This document shows, piece after piece, positions 19,378-27,632 of a stretch of DNA of 64,000 nt; positions within the stretch are counted from its first letter, which is position 1, and each line of letters starts with the position of its first letter. Both the position numbers and the translations under genes were made by a program. Source of the stretch: Salinicola avicenniae (GTDB lineage: Bacteria > Pseudomonadota > Gammaproteobacteria > Pseudomonadales > Halomonadaceae); assembly GCF_023736115.1 (NCBI RefSeq), contig NZ_JAKQZC010000001.1:558001-622000 (forward strand), written 5' to 3'. A model generated the notes under the pieces. That model had not been told where the DNA came from. It did no database searches and saw only the letters and a list, made by a program, of their open reading frames with translations.

Positions 19378-20604
19378 ATGAATCCTTTACCCGTCACCGT
19401 GCTCTCCGGCTTTCTGGGTGCCGGCAAGACCACCGTGCTGAATCATCTGCTCAACAATCGCGACGGTCGGCGTATCGCCGTCATCGTCAACGACATGAGC
19501 GAGATCAACATCGATGCCGCGCTGGTCGAGCGCGAAGTCGAATTCAATCGCGCCGAAGAAAAACTGGTCGAGATGAGTAACGGCTGCATCTGCTGCACGC
19601 TGCGCGAAGACCTGCTGGTCGAAGTGAACCGGCTCGCCGACGAGGGTCGCTTCGACTATCTGGTGATCGAATCCACCGGCATCTCCGAGCCGCTGCCGGT
19701 CGCCGAGACCTTCACCTTCGAGGACGAAGAGGGCCGCAGCCTGTCGCAGGTCGCGCGACTGGATACGCTGGTCACCGTGGTCGACGGCGCCAATTTTTTG
19801 TCGCAGTACCATGAGGCCAAATCGCTGGCGGAAGCCGGTGAAAGCCTGGGCGAGGAAGACGAGCGCAACGTCGCCGACCTGCTGGTCGACCAGATCGAGT
19901 TCTGTGATGTGCTGTTGATCTCGAAGTCGGACCTAATTGCGCCGCGCCAGCTCGAGGAGCTCAAGGCGGTGCTGCGAACGCTCAATCCCGACGCCGAGAT
20001 CCTGCCGATCCAGCACGGTGGCGTCGCGTTGGACAAGGTGCTTGATACCGGACTGTTCAATTTCGACAAGGCGCAGCAGGCGCCGGGCTGGCTCAAGGAG
20101 ATGCGCGGCGAGCACGTGCCGGAAACCGAGGAGTATGGCATCTCCAGCTTCAGCTTCGAGGCGCGGCGGCCCTTTCATCCGCAGCGTTTTCACGATGTGC
20201 TCCACGGTGATTGGGGTGGCGGCAAGCTGTTGCGCTCCAAAGGCTTTTTCTGGCTTGCCAGCCGCCCACAGTTCGCCGGCCAATGGAGTCAGGCTGGTGG
20301 CATTGCTCACCACGGTTTTGCCGGGCTGTTCTGGCGCGCGGTGCCGGAATCGCGCTGGCCGCAGGAGCCCGACTATCTCGCCTCGATCCGGGAAAAATGG
20401 GAAGAACCGTTTGGCGACATGCGACAGGAGCTGGTCTTTATCGGACAAGGTCTGGATGAGGCCGAGATCCGTCGTCGCCTTGAAAGCTGCCTGCTCACCG
20501 ATGAAGAACTGGCGGGAGGCAAGGCGGCTTGGTTGAACCTGCCCGACCCCTTTCCCGATTGGGGAGTCGGTGTGCCCGCCGCTGACGACACCGCGCCTGC
20601 CTGA
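19378..20604 (+). CDS. zigA: COG0523 (CobW/ZigA-type) GTPase, zinc metallochaperone
   Basis: A 408-residue G3E GTPase with Walker A GAGKTT (residues 14-19), the metal-binding GCICC motif (Cys 70, 72 and 73), a Walker B-like ESTGISEP motif, and an SKSD base-recognition motif. The CobW C-terminal domain starts near residue 230 and ends in the DPFPDW segment seen in the ZigA/YciC group. Such proteins are thought to deliver zinc to client proteins under starvation. It follows dksA2 by 39 bases and shares its Zur box. A strong terminator follows. Confidence 0.9.
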   Translation: MNPLPVTVLSGFLGAGKTTVLNHLLNNRDGRRIAVIVNDMSEINIDAALVEREVEFNRAEEKLVEMSNGCICCTLREDLLVEVNRLADEGRFDYLVIESTGISEPLPVAETFTFEDEEGRSLSQVARLDTLVTVVDGANFLSQYHEAKSLAEAGESLGEEDERNVADLLVDQIEFCDVLLISKSDLIAPRQLEELKAVLRTLNPDAEILPIQHGGVALDKVLDTGLFNFDKAQQAPGWLKEMRGEHVPETEEYGISSFSFEARRPFHPQRFHDVLHGDWGGGKLLRSKGFFWLASRPQFAGQWSQAGGIAHHGFAGLFWRAVPESRWPQEPDYLASIREKWEEPFGDMRQELVFIGQGLDEAEIRRRLESCLLTDEELAGGKAAWLNLPDPFPDWGVGVPAADDTAPA

Positions 20605-20636
20605 CCTCATTTCCAGTCTGGTCTCCACCAGGGTTT

Positions 20637-20663
20637 CCCCGGTCCTCGGACCGGGGTTTTTTT
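20637..20663 (+). terminator. Rho-independent terminator after zigA
   Basis: CCCCGGTC (20637-20644) and GACCGGGG (20649-20656) form an 8-bp GC-rich stem with a CTCG loop, followed by seven T residues. It lies 33 bases after the zigA stop codon. Confidence 0.93.
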
Positions 20664-20694
20664 GCCTGAAATCGTGATCCGCAGCTCGCGGCGA

Positions 20695-21360
20695 TCAGCC
20701 GGGGTCAATCGCCAACATCAGACGCTGGCCCGGTGGCGAGCGATGGATCAAGCCGCCACCGGCATTGCCGATCCAGCCCGAGCCCTTCATCAATGCCAGG
20801 TCTCCGGCGGCCAGGCGTTGAATCTGGCTGGCGTCGCGGACGATATCGGGTTTGTCCGGAGACGCCGCGCCCAAGCCTCGGCGGTTGGCGGCATGCTCCG
20901 GCAGCCACTCGGTGCCGGGGCCGGCGTAGGTGGTGATAAAGCGAACGCCGAGATTGTCGACGTGGAAGCGGGGGCACATCGCACTGTTCAGCCGGCGCAG
21001 GCGGACACCGATCAGCGGCGCCTCGAACAAGTAGGCGATCGCCTCGGCCAGCAGGCAGACGTCGTCGACCAGGGCGTCCTCCTGTGGCGCTTTCAGCTCG
21101 CGTGCCAGATCGGCGCGCATGGCATCGTTGGGCGCGCCGCGCCAGGACCACTCGAGGGAGCGGGGTTGGCCCATTACGCCGTCGACGCTCGCCGCGATCT
21201 CGTCGGAGAGCGGTCGTCGCATCACGCTCAGCGTCATGCCGTCGTCGAAGATGCATAGGAGACGATCAATCGTGTCGCCGATAGCCCAGTGGGGCATGGC
21301 CGCCAATGGCGGGGAGGGAAGATCAATGGCTGGCATGAAGGCTCCGGTGGCGGTTGTCAT
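20695..21360 (-). CDS. DUF1826 family protein, Zur-linked
   Basis: A 221-residue soluble protein of the DUF1826 family. Conserved-looking pieces include LRRLNSAMCPRFHVDN, the TYAGPGTEWLPE segment and HRSPPGQRLMLAIDPG at the C-terminus. The two His-containing motifs are spaced as in a double-stranded beta-helix (cupin or 2-oxoglutarate oxygenase-like) metal site, which is my inference. The gene is divergent from a Zur-boxed dehydrogenase and beside zigA, a position in which DUF1826 genes are often found. A role in zinc starvation is likely; the reaction is unknown. Confidence 0.8.
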   Translation of the reverse strand: MTTATGAFMPAIDLPSPPLAAMPHWAIGDTIDRLLCIFDDGMTLSVMRRPLSDEIAASVDGVMGQPRSLEWSWRGAPNDAMRADLARELKAPQEDALVDDVCLLAEAIAYLFEAPLIGVRLRRLNSAMCPRFHVDNLGVRFITTYAGPGTEWLPEHAANRRGLGAASPDKPDIVRDASQIQRLAAGDLALMKGSGWIGNAGGGLIHRSPPGQRLMLAIDPG

Positions 21361-21458
21361 GGCGTTATCGTCCTCGTCGCCGCGACGCCAAGGTGACAGC
21401 GCGCGCGGAGAGGGGGCGTAGCGTTTCGGTGGAAATATCAGGGTTGTGCGTCGCCATA

Positions 21459-21479
21459 TTTGTTATGTTATAACATAAT
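21459..21479 (+). promoter_or_regulatory. Zur box between the DUF1826 gene and the alcohol dehydrogenase
   Basis: The core GTTATGTTATAAC (21462-21474) with TTT and ATAA flanks has both GTTAT and ATAAC half-sites intact. It lies between divergent genes, 99 bases from one start and 135 from the other, and may control both. Confidence 0.85.
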
Positions 21480-21613
21480 TAATTGAGCGTCGACGGTCCG
21501 CAGCGATCGTGCAGAGATGCCATGAGCTGGGCGGATGGCCTGCAGCAGGGTGTCCCGCACCGAATGAAACCGGCGACGTCACGGCGTCGTCCCAACGATT
21601 CAGGAGTAGAGTC

Positions 21614-22798
21614 ATGAAGACACGTGCCGCGATTGCCTGGGCGCCGAACCAGCCGCTCGAGTTCGAGGAGGTGGACCTCGAAGGCCCGAAAGCGGGCGAG
21701 GTCCTGGTGCGCATCGTCACCACCAGCCTGTGCCACACCGATATGTTCACGCTGTCGGGCAAGGACCCGGAAGGGCTCTTCCCCTGCGTGCTGGGGCACG
21801 AGGGCGTCGGCATCGTCGAGGAGGTCGGCAAGGGAGTCACCTCCGTGGTACCGGGCGATCACATTATCCCGCTCTACACGCCGGAAGACCCCAACTGCCC
21901 TTACATCCAGTCCGGCAAGACCAATCTGTGCCAGACCATCCGCAAGACGCAGGGCCAGGGCCTGATGCCGGACGGTACCAGCCGTTTCTCCTACAAGGGC
22001 AAGATGCTGCGCCACTACATGGGCACCAGTACGTTTAGCGAGTACACGGTGTTGCCGGAGATCGCCGTGGCCAAGATCAGCAAGGATGCGCCGCTGGCCA
22101 AGGCCAGCGTGATGGGCTGCGCGGTGCCGACTGGCATGGGCGCGGTGCGCAATACGGCCAAGGTCCAGCCCGGCGACACGGTCGCGGTTTTCGGCCTGGG
22201 CGCGGTCGGCATGGCGGTGATCCAGGGCGCCAAGCTGCAGGGCGCGGGGCGAATCATCGGTGTGGACATCAACCCGGCGAAATTCGCCCTGGCCGAGTCG
22301 CTGGGTGCGACCGAGTGTATCAATCCGGATGACTTCTCCGAGCCGCTGCACGAGGTCGTGATCGACATGACCAATGGTGGCGTCGACTTCTCGTTCGAGT
22401 GCGTGGGCAACGTGCGCCTGATGCGCGCCGCGCTGGAGTGCTGTCACAAGGGATGGGGCGAGAGCATCATCATCGGCGTGGCCGGTGCCGGCGAGGAGAT
22501 CGCGACCCGACCGTTCCAGCTGGTAACCGGGCGCGTCTGGAAAGGCTCGGCATTCGGCGGCGTTCTGGGTCGTTCCCAGCTGCCGGGCATGGTCGACGAA
22601 TGGCTCTCGGGGCGCTTCGACGTCGATCCGTACATCACCCACAACATGGCGCACGACCAGCTCAATACGGCCTTCGACCTGCTTCATCGCGGCGAGGCGA
22701 TCCGCTCGGTGATCCACTATCAGCCTCAGGAGACGATGACCGGCGACCTCCCCGGCACCATCGTCGGCCGGCATCAGAAGACATTGGAGCCAGCGTGA
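21614..22798 (+). CDS. Class III alcohol dehydrogenase / S-(hydroxymethyl)glutathione dehydrogenase paralogue with altered structural-zinc site
   Basis: A 394-residue zinc-type alcohol dehydrogenase close to FrmA/AdhC, with the motifs [10 protein letters not shown] and SGKTNLCQ and the NAD fold [10 protein letters not shown]. The catalytic zinc ligands are kept (C40, H62 with E63, C169). The structural-zinc site, four cysteines in normal class III enzymes (97, 100, 103 and 111 in that numbering), here reads D92, C95, I98 and C106, so two ligands are lost. The start at 21614 follows AGGAG. With a Zur box upstream and an ABC importer downstream, it looks like a zinc-sparing formaldehyde or alcohol dehydrogenase. 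The C-terminus runs about 20 residues longer than usual. Confidence 0.88.
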   Translation: MKTRAAIAWAPNQPLEFEEVDLEGPKAGEVLVRIVTTSLCHTDMFTLSGKDPEGLFPCVLGHEGVGIVEEVGKGVTSVVPGDHIIPLYTPEDPNCPYIQSGKTNLCQTIRKTQGQGLMPDGTSRFSYKGKMLRHYMGTSTFSEYTVLPEIAVAKISKDAPLAKASVMGCAVPTGMGAVRNTAKVQPGDTVAVFGLGAVGMAVIQGAKLQGAGRIIGVDINPAKFALAESLGATECINPDDFSEPLHEVVIDMTNGGVDFSFECVGNVRLMRAALECCHKGWGESIIIGVAGAGEEIATRPFQLVTGRVWKGSAFGGVLGRSQLPGMVDEWLSGRFDVDPYITHNMAHDQLNTAFDLLHRGEAIRSVIHYQPQETMTGDLPGTIVGRHQKTLEPA

Positions 22799-22848
22799 TA
22801 TTCAGACAATCCCGATCCCTTCAGCGGCGTCCGGTAAGCGGACGCCCG

Positions 22849-23865
22849 ATGAAGCGCATGCTGTGGCTGTTGGGGCTTGCCGCTGCTCTAGCGGCGCTGC
22901 CCGCGGTTGCCGGCAGTACGCACTACCCGCTGACGATCGATAACTGTGGCACGCCGGTGCGAGTCGCCGCGCCGCCCGAGCGAACCGTGACGGTCGGTCA
23001 GTCGGCGACCGAGACGCTCTATGCGCTCGGCCTCGCCGACAAGGTCGTCGGCACGTCAGTCTGGTTCACGCCGGTCTTGCCGCAGTTTCGCGAGGTCAAC
23101 GCGGGTATCGAGCGGCTAGCCGATAACGACCCAAGCTTCGAGTCGGTGGTCAACCGTCATCCGGATCTGGTGACCGCCCAGTTCGAATGGCATATCGGCC
23201 CGACCGGTAGCGTGGGCACCCGGCAGCAGTTCCGCGATCTGGGCATCGCCACCTATATCATGCCGGCGGATTGCGAGCACAAGGACAATTCGACGGGCGG
23301 CGACGGTACCCGGGCGGCGGCGTTTTCGCCCGACTCGGTCTACCAGGGTATCTCACAGTTGGCCGCGATCTACGACGTCCAATCCGCCGGCGAGCAGTTG
23401 ATCGCCTCGCTCAAGGCGAAAGAGGCCGCAGCGGTTTCGCAAGCCAAGGCGCTCGATCTGCCGGAGGATCTCTCGGCGGTCTTCTGGTTCTCGTCACCGG
23501 ACGATGGTGTAGCGCCCTACGTGGCGGGAAGAAAGGGGGCGCCGGGTTACATGATGAAGACGCTTGGCATCCACAACGTCATCGAGTCGGATGACGAGTG
23601 GCCGACCGTCGACTGGGAGACGATCGCCAGAGCCAATCCGGACATCATCGTGATCGCGCGGATGGATCGCCGGCGCTACCCGGCCGATTCGGTCGAGGCG
23701 AAGCTCGCATTCCTGCACAGCGACCCTGTCGCCAGCCAGATGATGGCGGTCAAGCAGGGGCATATCGTCGAGATGAATGCCCATGCGATGAGTGCCACGA
23801 TGCGCACGATCTATGGTCTCGAGACGTTGACCGACGCGCTGGCGACAATGTCCTTCCCGCGATGA
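22849..23865 (+). CDS. FecB/BtuF-type ABC substrate-binding protein, Zur-linked
   Basis: A 338-residue exported protein (signal peptide LWLLGLAAALAALPAVAG) of the COG0614 helical-backbone binding-protein family. Typical segments are GQSATETLYALGLADKVVG, the PDLVTAQ strand in the N-lobe and NPDIIVIARMD in the C-lobe. The likely start is the ATG at 22849; a GTG that overlaps the dehydrogenase stop at 22795 would give 18 extra residues. It follows the Zur-boxed dehydrogenase by 50 bases and precedes a matching permease and ATPase. A similar Zur-controlled system in Pseudomonas aeruginosa (PA2911-PA2914) suggests uptake of zinc, perhaps as a chelate. Confidence 0.83.
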   Translation: MKRMLWLLGLAAALAALPAVAGSTHYPLTIDNCGTPVRVAAPPERTVTVGQSATETLYALGLADKVVGTSVWFTPVLPQFREVNAGIERLADNDPSFESVVNRHPDLVTAQFEWHIGPTGSVGTRQQFRDLGIATYIMPADCEHKDNSTGGDGTRAAAFSPDSVYQGISQLAAIYDVQSAGEQLIASLKAKEAAAVSQAKALDLPEDLSAVFWFSSPDDGVAPYVAGRKGAPGYMMKTLGIHNVIESDDEWPTVDWETIARANPDIIVIARMDRRRYPADSVEAKLAFLHSDPVASQMMAVKQGHIVEMNAHAMSATMRTIYGLETLTDALATMSFPR

Positions 23866-24926
23866 TGGCGGTGAAGCCACAGCAGGCCAGCCCGCTTCGG
23901 TCTCGCTGGTTTTGGCTGTCGCCGCTGCTTCTGCTGGGCTCCTTGGTGGCGGGCGCGGCGATTGGCGAGACGACGATCCCGATAGACACCGTCCTGAAAG
24001 TCGTCGCCAACCGTTTCGTCGATGCCCATTATCCCATCGATCCCATCGATGCCGGTATCGTCTGGAACTACCGCTTGAGCCGCTCTGTCGTGGCGGGCTG
24101 CTGCGGTGCGGGGCTGGCATTGGCCGGTGTGGTCTTGCAGGCGCTGCTGCGCAATCCGCTGGCCGATCCCTACCTGATGGGGATTTCGGCGGGGGCCTCG
24201 ACCGGCGCCGTGCTGGTGGCCATCGCCGGATGGGGCGGCGGTGTTCTCTCGCTCTCCTCGGGGGCCATGGCTGGGGCGGCCGCTGCCTTCGGTCTCGTCA
24301 CGCTACTGGCCGGCGCGGCAGGTCGCGGAGTCGGTCGCAGCGGCAGTGCTGCGGGGGCGGGGGGCATCATCCTGGCGGGAATCGCCGGCTCGAGCCTGTT
24401 CAATGCGCTAACCGCTTTTGTCATCGCGCGCTCTGCCAGTGCCGAACAGGCACGCGGCATCATGTTCTGGTTGATGGGCAACCTCTCCGGGGTGCGCTGG
24501 GAGGATGCTTACTTCGCGGTTCCCGCCGTTCTCGTCGCGTTGTTGACCTGCCTCTGGCATCGGCAGGCGCTCGATGCCTTCACGTTCGGCACCGACAGCG
24601 CAGCGTCCATGGGAATTGCGGTACGGCCGGTGCGCGCCGTGCTGATCGGTACCGTGGCACTGGTCACGGCGGTGATGGTGTCCATGGTCGGTGCCATTGG
24701 TTTCGTGGGACTGGTTGTTCCCCACGCGATGCGCCTGCTGGTGGGTAGCCGTCACTGGCGCTTGGTGCCGGCTTCCGCTGTTGCTGGCGCTATTTTTCTG
24801 ATCGGTGCCGATGTGGTCTCGCGCATCATCGTCAAGGGGCAAGTGTTGCCGATCGGCGTGGTCACATCGTTGATTGGCGCACCGGTATTCGCGGTCATTC
24901 TGATACGGGGAGCGACATCACGGTGA
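23862..24926 (+). CDS. FecCD-family ABC transporter permease
   Basis: A 354-residue membrane protein with eight to ten hydrophobic segments and the FecCD signatures NYRLSRSVVAGCCGAGLALAG, RNPLADPYLMGISAGA and GAIGFVGLVVPHAMRLLVG (the last one contacts the ATPase). It overlaps the binding-protein stop (ATGATG; the second ATG at 23865 is equally possible) and the ATPase start at its end, so the three form a tight transport operon under the Zur box at 21459. Confidence 0.9.
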   Translation: MMAVKPQQASPLRSRWFWLSPLLLLGSLVAGAAIGETTIPIDTVLKVVANRFVDAHYPIDPIDAGIVWNYRLSRSVVAGCCGAGLALAGVVLQALLRNPLADPYLMGISAGASTGAVLVAIAGWGGGVLSLSSGAMAGAAAAFGLVTLLAGAAGRGVGRSGSAAGAGGIILAGIAGSSLFNALTAFVIARSASAEQARGIMFWLMGNLSGVRWEDAYFAVPAVLVALLTCLWHRQALDAFTFGTDSAASMGIAVRPVRAVLIGTVALVTAVMVSMVGAIGFVGLVVPHAMRLLVGSRHWRLVPASAVAGAIFLIGADVVSRIIVKGQVLPIGVVTSLIGAPVFAVILIRGATSR

Positions 24927-25687
24927 ATCTGACCGTCGACAATGTGGGGTGGCGGATCCGTGGCCGCCCGCTGCTACAAGACGTGAGCTTCGAGGTCCAG
25001 TCTGGTGAGACACTGGGACTCATCGGGCCCAACGGTTCTGGCAAGACCACGCTGTTACGGTTATTGGCAGGACTCGAGAAAACCAAGCAGGGTACCGTCT
25101 ATTTGGGCAATCGGGATATCAGTCGTCTGCCCCGGAGGGAGGTAGCTCGAACGGTGGCTTTCGTCGAACAGCAGGCGAGTACGGAAGAACGCATCAACGT
25201 CTACCAGGCTGTCAGTCTAGGGCGTACGCCGTTTCTATCTCCGCTGCGGCCGTGGGCGCTGGAGGACGAGCAGATCGTTGCCTGCGCCCTGCACGACGTG
25301 GGGATGTCGCAATTGGCCAACCGTGCCTGGCATACGTTATCCGGCGGTGAGCGTCAGCGTGCGCATATCGCCAGGGCACTGGCGCAGCAGCCAGAGATTC
25401 TTCTGCTCGACGAGCCAACGAATCATCTGGATATTCGCCATCAGCTGTCGCTGCTGCAGCTCGTCGATCATTTGCCGGTCACCGTGATCGTCGCACTCCA
25501 CGATCTCAACCAAGCCATGATGTGCGATCGAATCGGCGTCATGGAGGAGGGGCGGCTAGTCGATATCGGAACGCCGCGAACGGTGCTTACCGCGGCGAGG
25601 CTGCGTCAGACCTTCGGCGTACATGTCGATATCTTGCCGGCGCCCGGTGAAGCGAATCCGGTCATGCGCTTCCGCCAGGCGCTCTGA
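24923..25687 (+). CDS. ABC transporter ATPase of the FecE/BtuD type
   Basis: A 254-residue cytosolic ATPase. Walker A is GPNGSGKTT (35-43), the signature is LSGGERQR near residue 140, Walker B is ILLLDEPTNHLD near 160, and the H-loop is VALHDLNQA. It pairs with the FecCD-like permease directly upstream with a 4-base overlap. No outer-membrane receptor gene is found next to it, so if the cargo is a metal chelate, the TonB receptor must be encoded elsewhere. The stop overlaps an unlikely plus-strand frame that is not called. Confidence 0.92.
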   Translation: MNLTVDNVGWRIRGRPLLQDVSFEVQSGETLGLIGPNGSGKTTLLRLLAGLEKTKQGTVYLGNRDISRLPRREVARTVAFVEQQASTEERINVYQAVSLGRTPFLSPLRPWALEDEQIVACALHDVGMSQLANRAWHTLSGGERQRAHIARALAQQPEILLLDEPTNHLDIRHQLSLLQLVDHLPVTVIVALHDLNQAMMCDRIGVMEEGRLVDIGTPRTVLTAARLRQTFGVHVDILPAPGEANPVMRFRQAL

Positions 25688-25719
25688 TGTCCCGGGCGTT
25701 GCCAAGAGAACAAAAGAGT

Positions 25720-25893
25720 CTATTTATCGAGCTGTTTGAGACGTTGTTCAGCTTTTTTCAGAGCGGTCATCTTCTCCGGTCTTTTCATGGACTTCCAATG
25801 GCGTATGTCTTCGAGGGTGCGTCCGCAACCGGTACACAGCCCTCCTTTGAGCTGACAAATGGCAACGCAGGGGCTCTCGATTTTCTTGGCCAT
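25720..25893 (-). CDS. Small DUF1289 protein with four cysteines
   Basis: A 57-residue frame with the DUF1289 pattern: MAKKIESPCVAIC at the start, then GGLCTGCGRT, then IRHWKSM. Cys 9, 13, 20 and 23 could bind a metal or an Fe-S cluster. The C-terminal half is a Lys/Arg-rich helix ending in LKQLDK. DUF1289 is a widely spread small family of unknown function. It is on the same strand as znuB, 123 bases downstream, so it may be the last gene of the znu operon. The overlapping plus-strand frame (25687-25986) has no family likeness and is rejected. Confidence 0.82.
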   Translation of the reverse strand: MAKKIESPCVAICQLKGGLCTGCGRTLEDIRHWKSMKRPEKMTALKKAEQRLKQLDK

Positions 25894-26016
25894 GGGGACG
25901 CGATATCCTGTCGTGTGTTCGTCGCTGCCAAACTTTCGCCATGCTTTGCGGGGAGTTCGGCGCCTCTCGTCCGGCTCGCGGCCTGACAGTCAAGGTCGTT
26001 TGAGCGTCTCGTATCC

Positions 26017-26838
26017 TTACCCCGCAACGCACCGGCGAGATGCTACCCGTGTCAGCCGACTGAGAGCATAGATCCCGAAGCTCAGTCCGGCGATGCAGGA
26101 GGATGCCGGCAGATTGGCGTAATAGGAGAGGATAAGCCCACCCATTGCTTCGCCAAGCGCGAGCAGCGCAGTGAGAGCCAGCCCCATGCCAACACGCCCG
26201 CTCCACGCCTGTGCGGCGCTGGCAGGACCGATGAAGATGGCAAAGCTCAAGAGCGCGCCGATCACCGGCACCGCGATGGCGGAAGCGGCGCCCAGCAACA
26301 GTAAGAACAGCGTATCGATCAGTGAGACCGGGATGCCTCTGGCGCGGGCGGCATCCGGGTTGAGGCTGGCGAAGCGCAGCGGACGGAAGAGGGCAACCAG
26401 TCCGGCCAGCACGACGAGCGAGGTGATCGTGATCCAGCGGATCTGGCTGGCGTCGATCCCGAAGACGCTGCCGAACAGGATGCCGATGGCGGCGTTGGCA
26501 TTGGCACTGTAGAGATTGACGAACAGCGCGCCGAGACCCAGAGAAAACATCAGGATCATTCCCACGCTGATGTCACGCTCGCCGACATGGCGTCCGGTCC
26601 AGGCCATCAACAGTGCCGCCCCCAGGACGAAGACCAGTAACCCGAGCATCGGTTCTGCGCCGATCAGCGAGGCGCCGGCCGCGCCGGCGAAGCCGATGTT
26701 GCTCAGCGCATGCGAACCGAATGCCTGGCGTCGCAGCACTACAAAGTAGCCCACCAGCGAGCCCATCAGCGCGATCAACGTGGTGGCGATGAAGGCGTTC
26801 TGCATGAAGTCGTAGCGCAGAAACCCGGGCATCAGCAT
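26017..26838 (-). CDS. znuB: Zinc ABC transporter permease
   Basis: A 273-residue ABC-3 family permease with about eight membrane segments. It contains the MGSLVGYFVVLRRQAFGSHALSNIGFAG region, the ATPase-contact ALRPLR-like loop FRPLRFASLNPDAARARG, and the GALLSFAIFIGPASAAQ helix. Its start overlaps the end of znuC. Gene order znuA-znuC-znuB under a Zur box supports high-affinity zinc import. It ends with a short basic tail. Confidence 0.88.
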   Translation of the reverse strand: MLMPGFLRYDFMQNAFIATTLIALMGSLVGYFVVLRRQAFGSHALSNIGFAGAAGASLIGAEPMLGLLVFVLGAALLMAWTGRHVGERDISVGMILMFSLGLGALFVNLYSANANAAIGILFGSVFGIDASQIRWITITSLVVLAGLVALFRPLRFASLNPDAARARGIPVSLIDTLFLLLLGAASAIAVPVIGALLSFAIFIGPASAAQAWSGRVGMGLALTALLALGEAMGGLILSYYANLPASSCIAGLSFGIYALSRLTRVASRRCVAG

Positions 26839-27632
26839 TGGCCCACCGCTTGCAGCCGACGCTGGCTCCCCTCGAACACGAAGCGGCGTCCGCCTTCAAT
26901 GATGACGCGCATTGGCGTGCCGTAGAGCTCGCTCAGCGTGCGGTCGCAGATGATCTCGTCGACGCTGCCGGCGCGGCCGCGCCCTCCGGCCAGGTAAAGC
27001 ACCTGATCGCAAACCGGTAGTACCGGGTTGATATCATGAGTGCTGAATATCACCGCGATACCGCGCCGGGTCAGTGCGTTGGCCACCGACACGATACGGT
27101 CACGCGCAGCCGGGTCGAGCTGCGATAGCGGCTCGTCGAGCAGAATCAGGCGTGGCTCGTTGACCAACGCCTGGGCAATCAGCAGACGTTGACGCTGACC
27201 ACCGGATAGCGTCGACAGGCGACGTCGAGCCAGGTCTCGGGCGTCGACCGTCTCCAGGGCCGCATCGACGGCCTGCAACTGCTGCCTGCGACCGCTCGGC
27301 AGCGGCATGCCCCAGCGGTGCGATTGATAGGCGGCGCTCACGAATTCACGGCCGACCAAAGCATCGTCATGGAGCAGTCGGGAGACTTGGGGGACATAAG
27401 CAATCCGACGTCTGGCATGGCATGGACGACCGCCCATCACTGTGAGCGTTCCCGCACGCAAGGCCACTAGCCCGAGCAGGGTGTCGAACAGGCTGGTTTT
27501 GCCGGCGCCGTTGGGGCCGACCAGCGCGGTGAAGCTGCCGGGGGAAATCTCGAACGATAGCGCTTCGAATACGCTCGTCGTGCTTTTGCCAGCAGTGATA
27601 TCCAGGGCTCGAACCAGCGCATTATCCGTCAT
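26832..27632 (-). CDS. znuC: Zinc ABC transporter ATP-binding protein
   Basis: A 266-residue ATPase. Walker A is VGPNGAGKTSLF near residue 38, the signature is LSGGQRQRLLIAQAL, Walker B is LILLDEPLSQLDP, and the H-loop lies in FSTHDINPV. The ATG ending at 27632 overlaps the znuA stop by 11 bases; further upstream the frame is an artefact within znuA. It powers zinc import with the products of znuA and znuB. Confidence 0.9.
   Translation of the reverse strand: MTDNALVRALDITAGKSTTSVFEALSFEISPGSFTALVGPNGAGKTSLFDTLLGLVALRAGTLTVMGGRPCHARRRIAYVPQVSRLLHDDALVGREFVSAAYQSHRWGMPLPSGRRQQLQAVDAALETVDARDLARRRLSTLSGGQRQRLLIAQALVNEPRLILLDEPLSQLDPAARDRIVSVANALTRRGIAVIFSTHDINPVLPVCDQVLYLAGGRGRAGSVDEIICDRTLSELYGTPMRVIIEGGRRFVFEGSQRRLQAVGQC

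Noticed and set aside
22399-22848. Long N-terminal extension of the FecB-like binding protein
   Set aside because: The extension is a shifted frame inside the dehydrogenase gene; the signal peptide begins at 22849.
25687-25986. 99-codon plus-strand frame after the ABC ATPase
   Set aside because: Although it overlaps the ATPase stop, its sequence has no family likeness and it covers the well-supported DUF1289 gene on the other strand.
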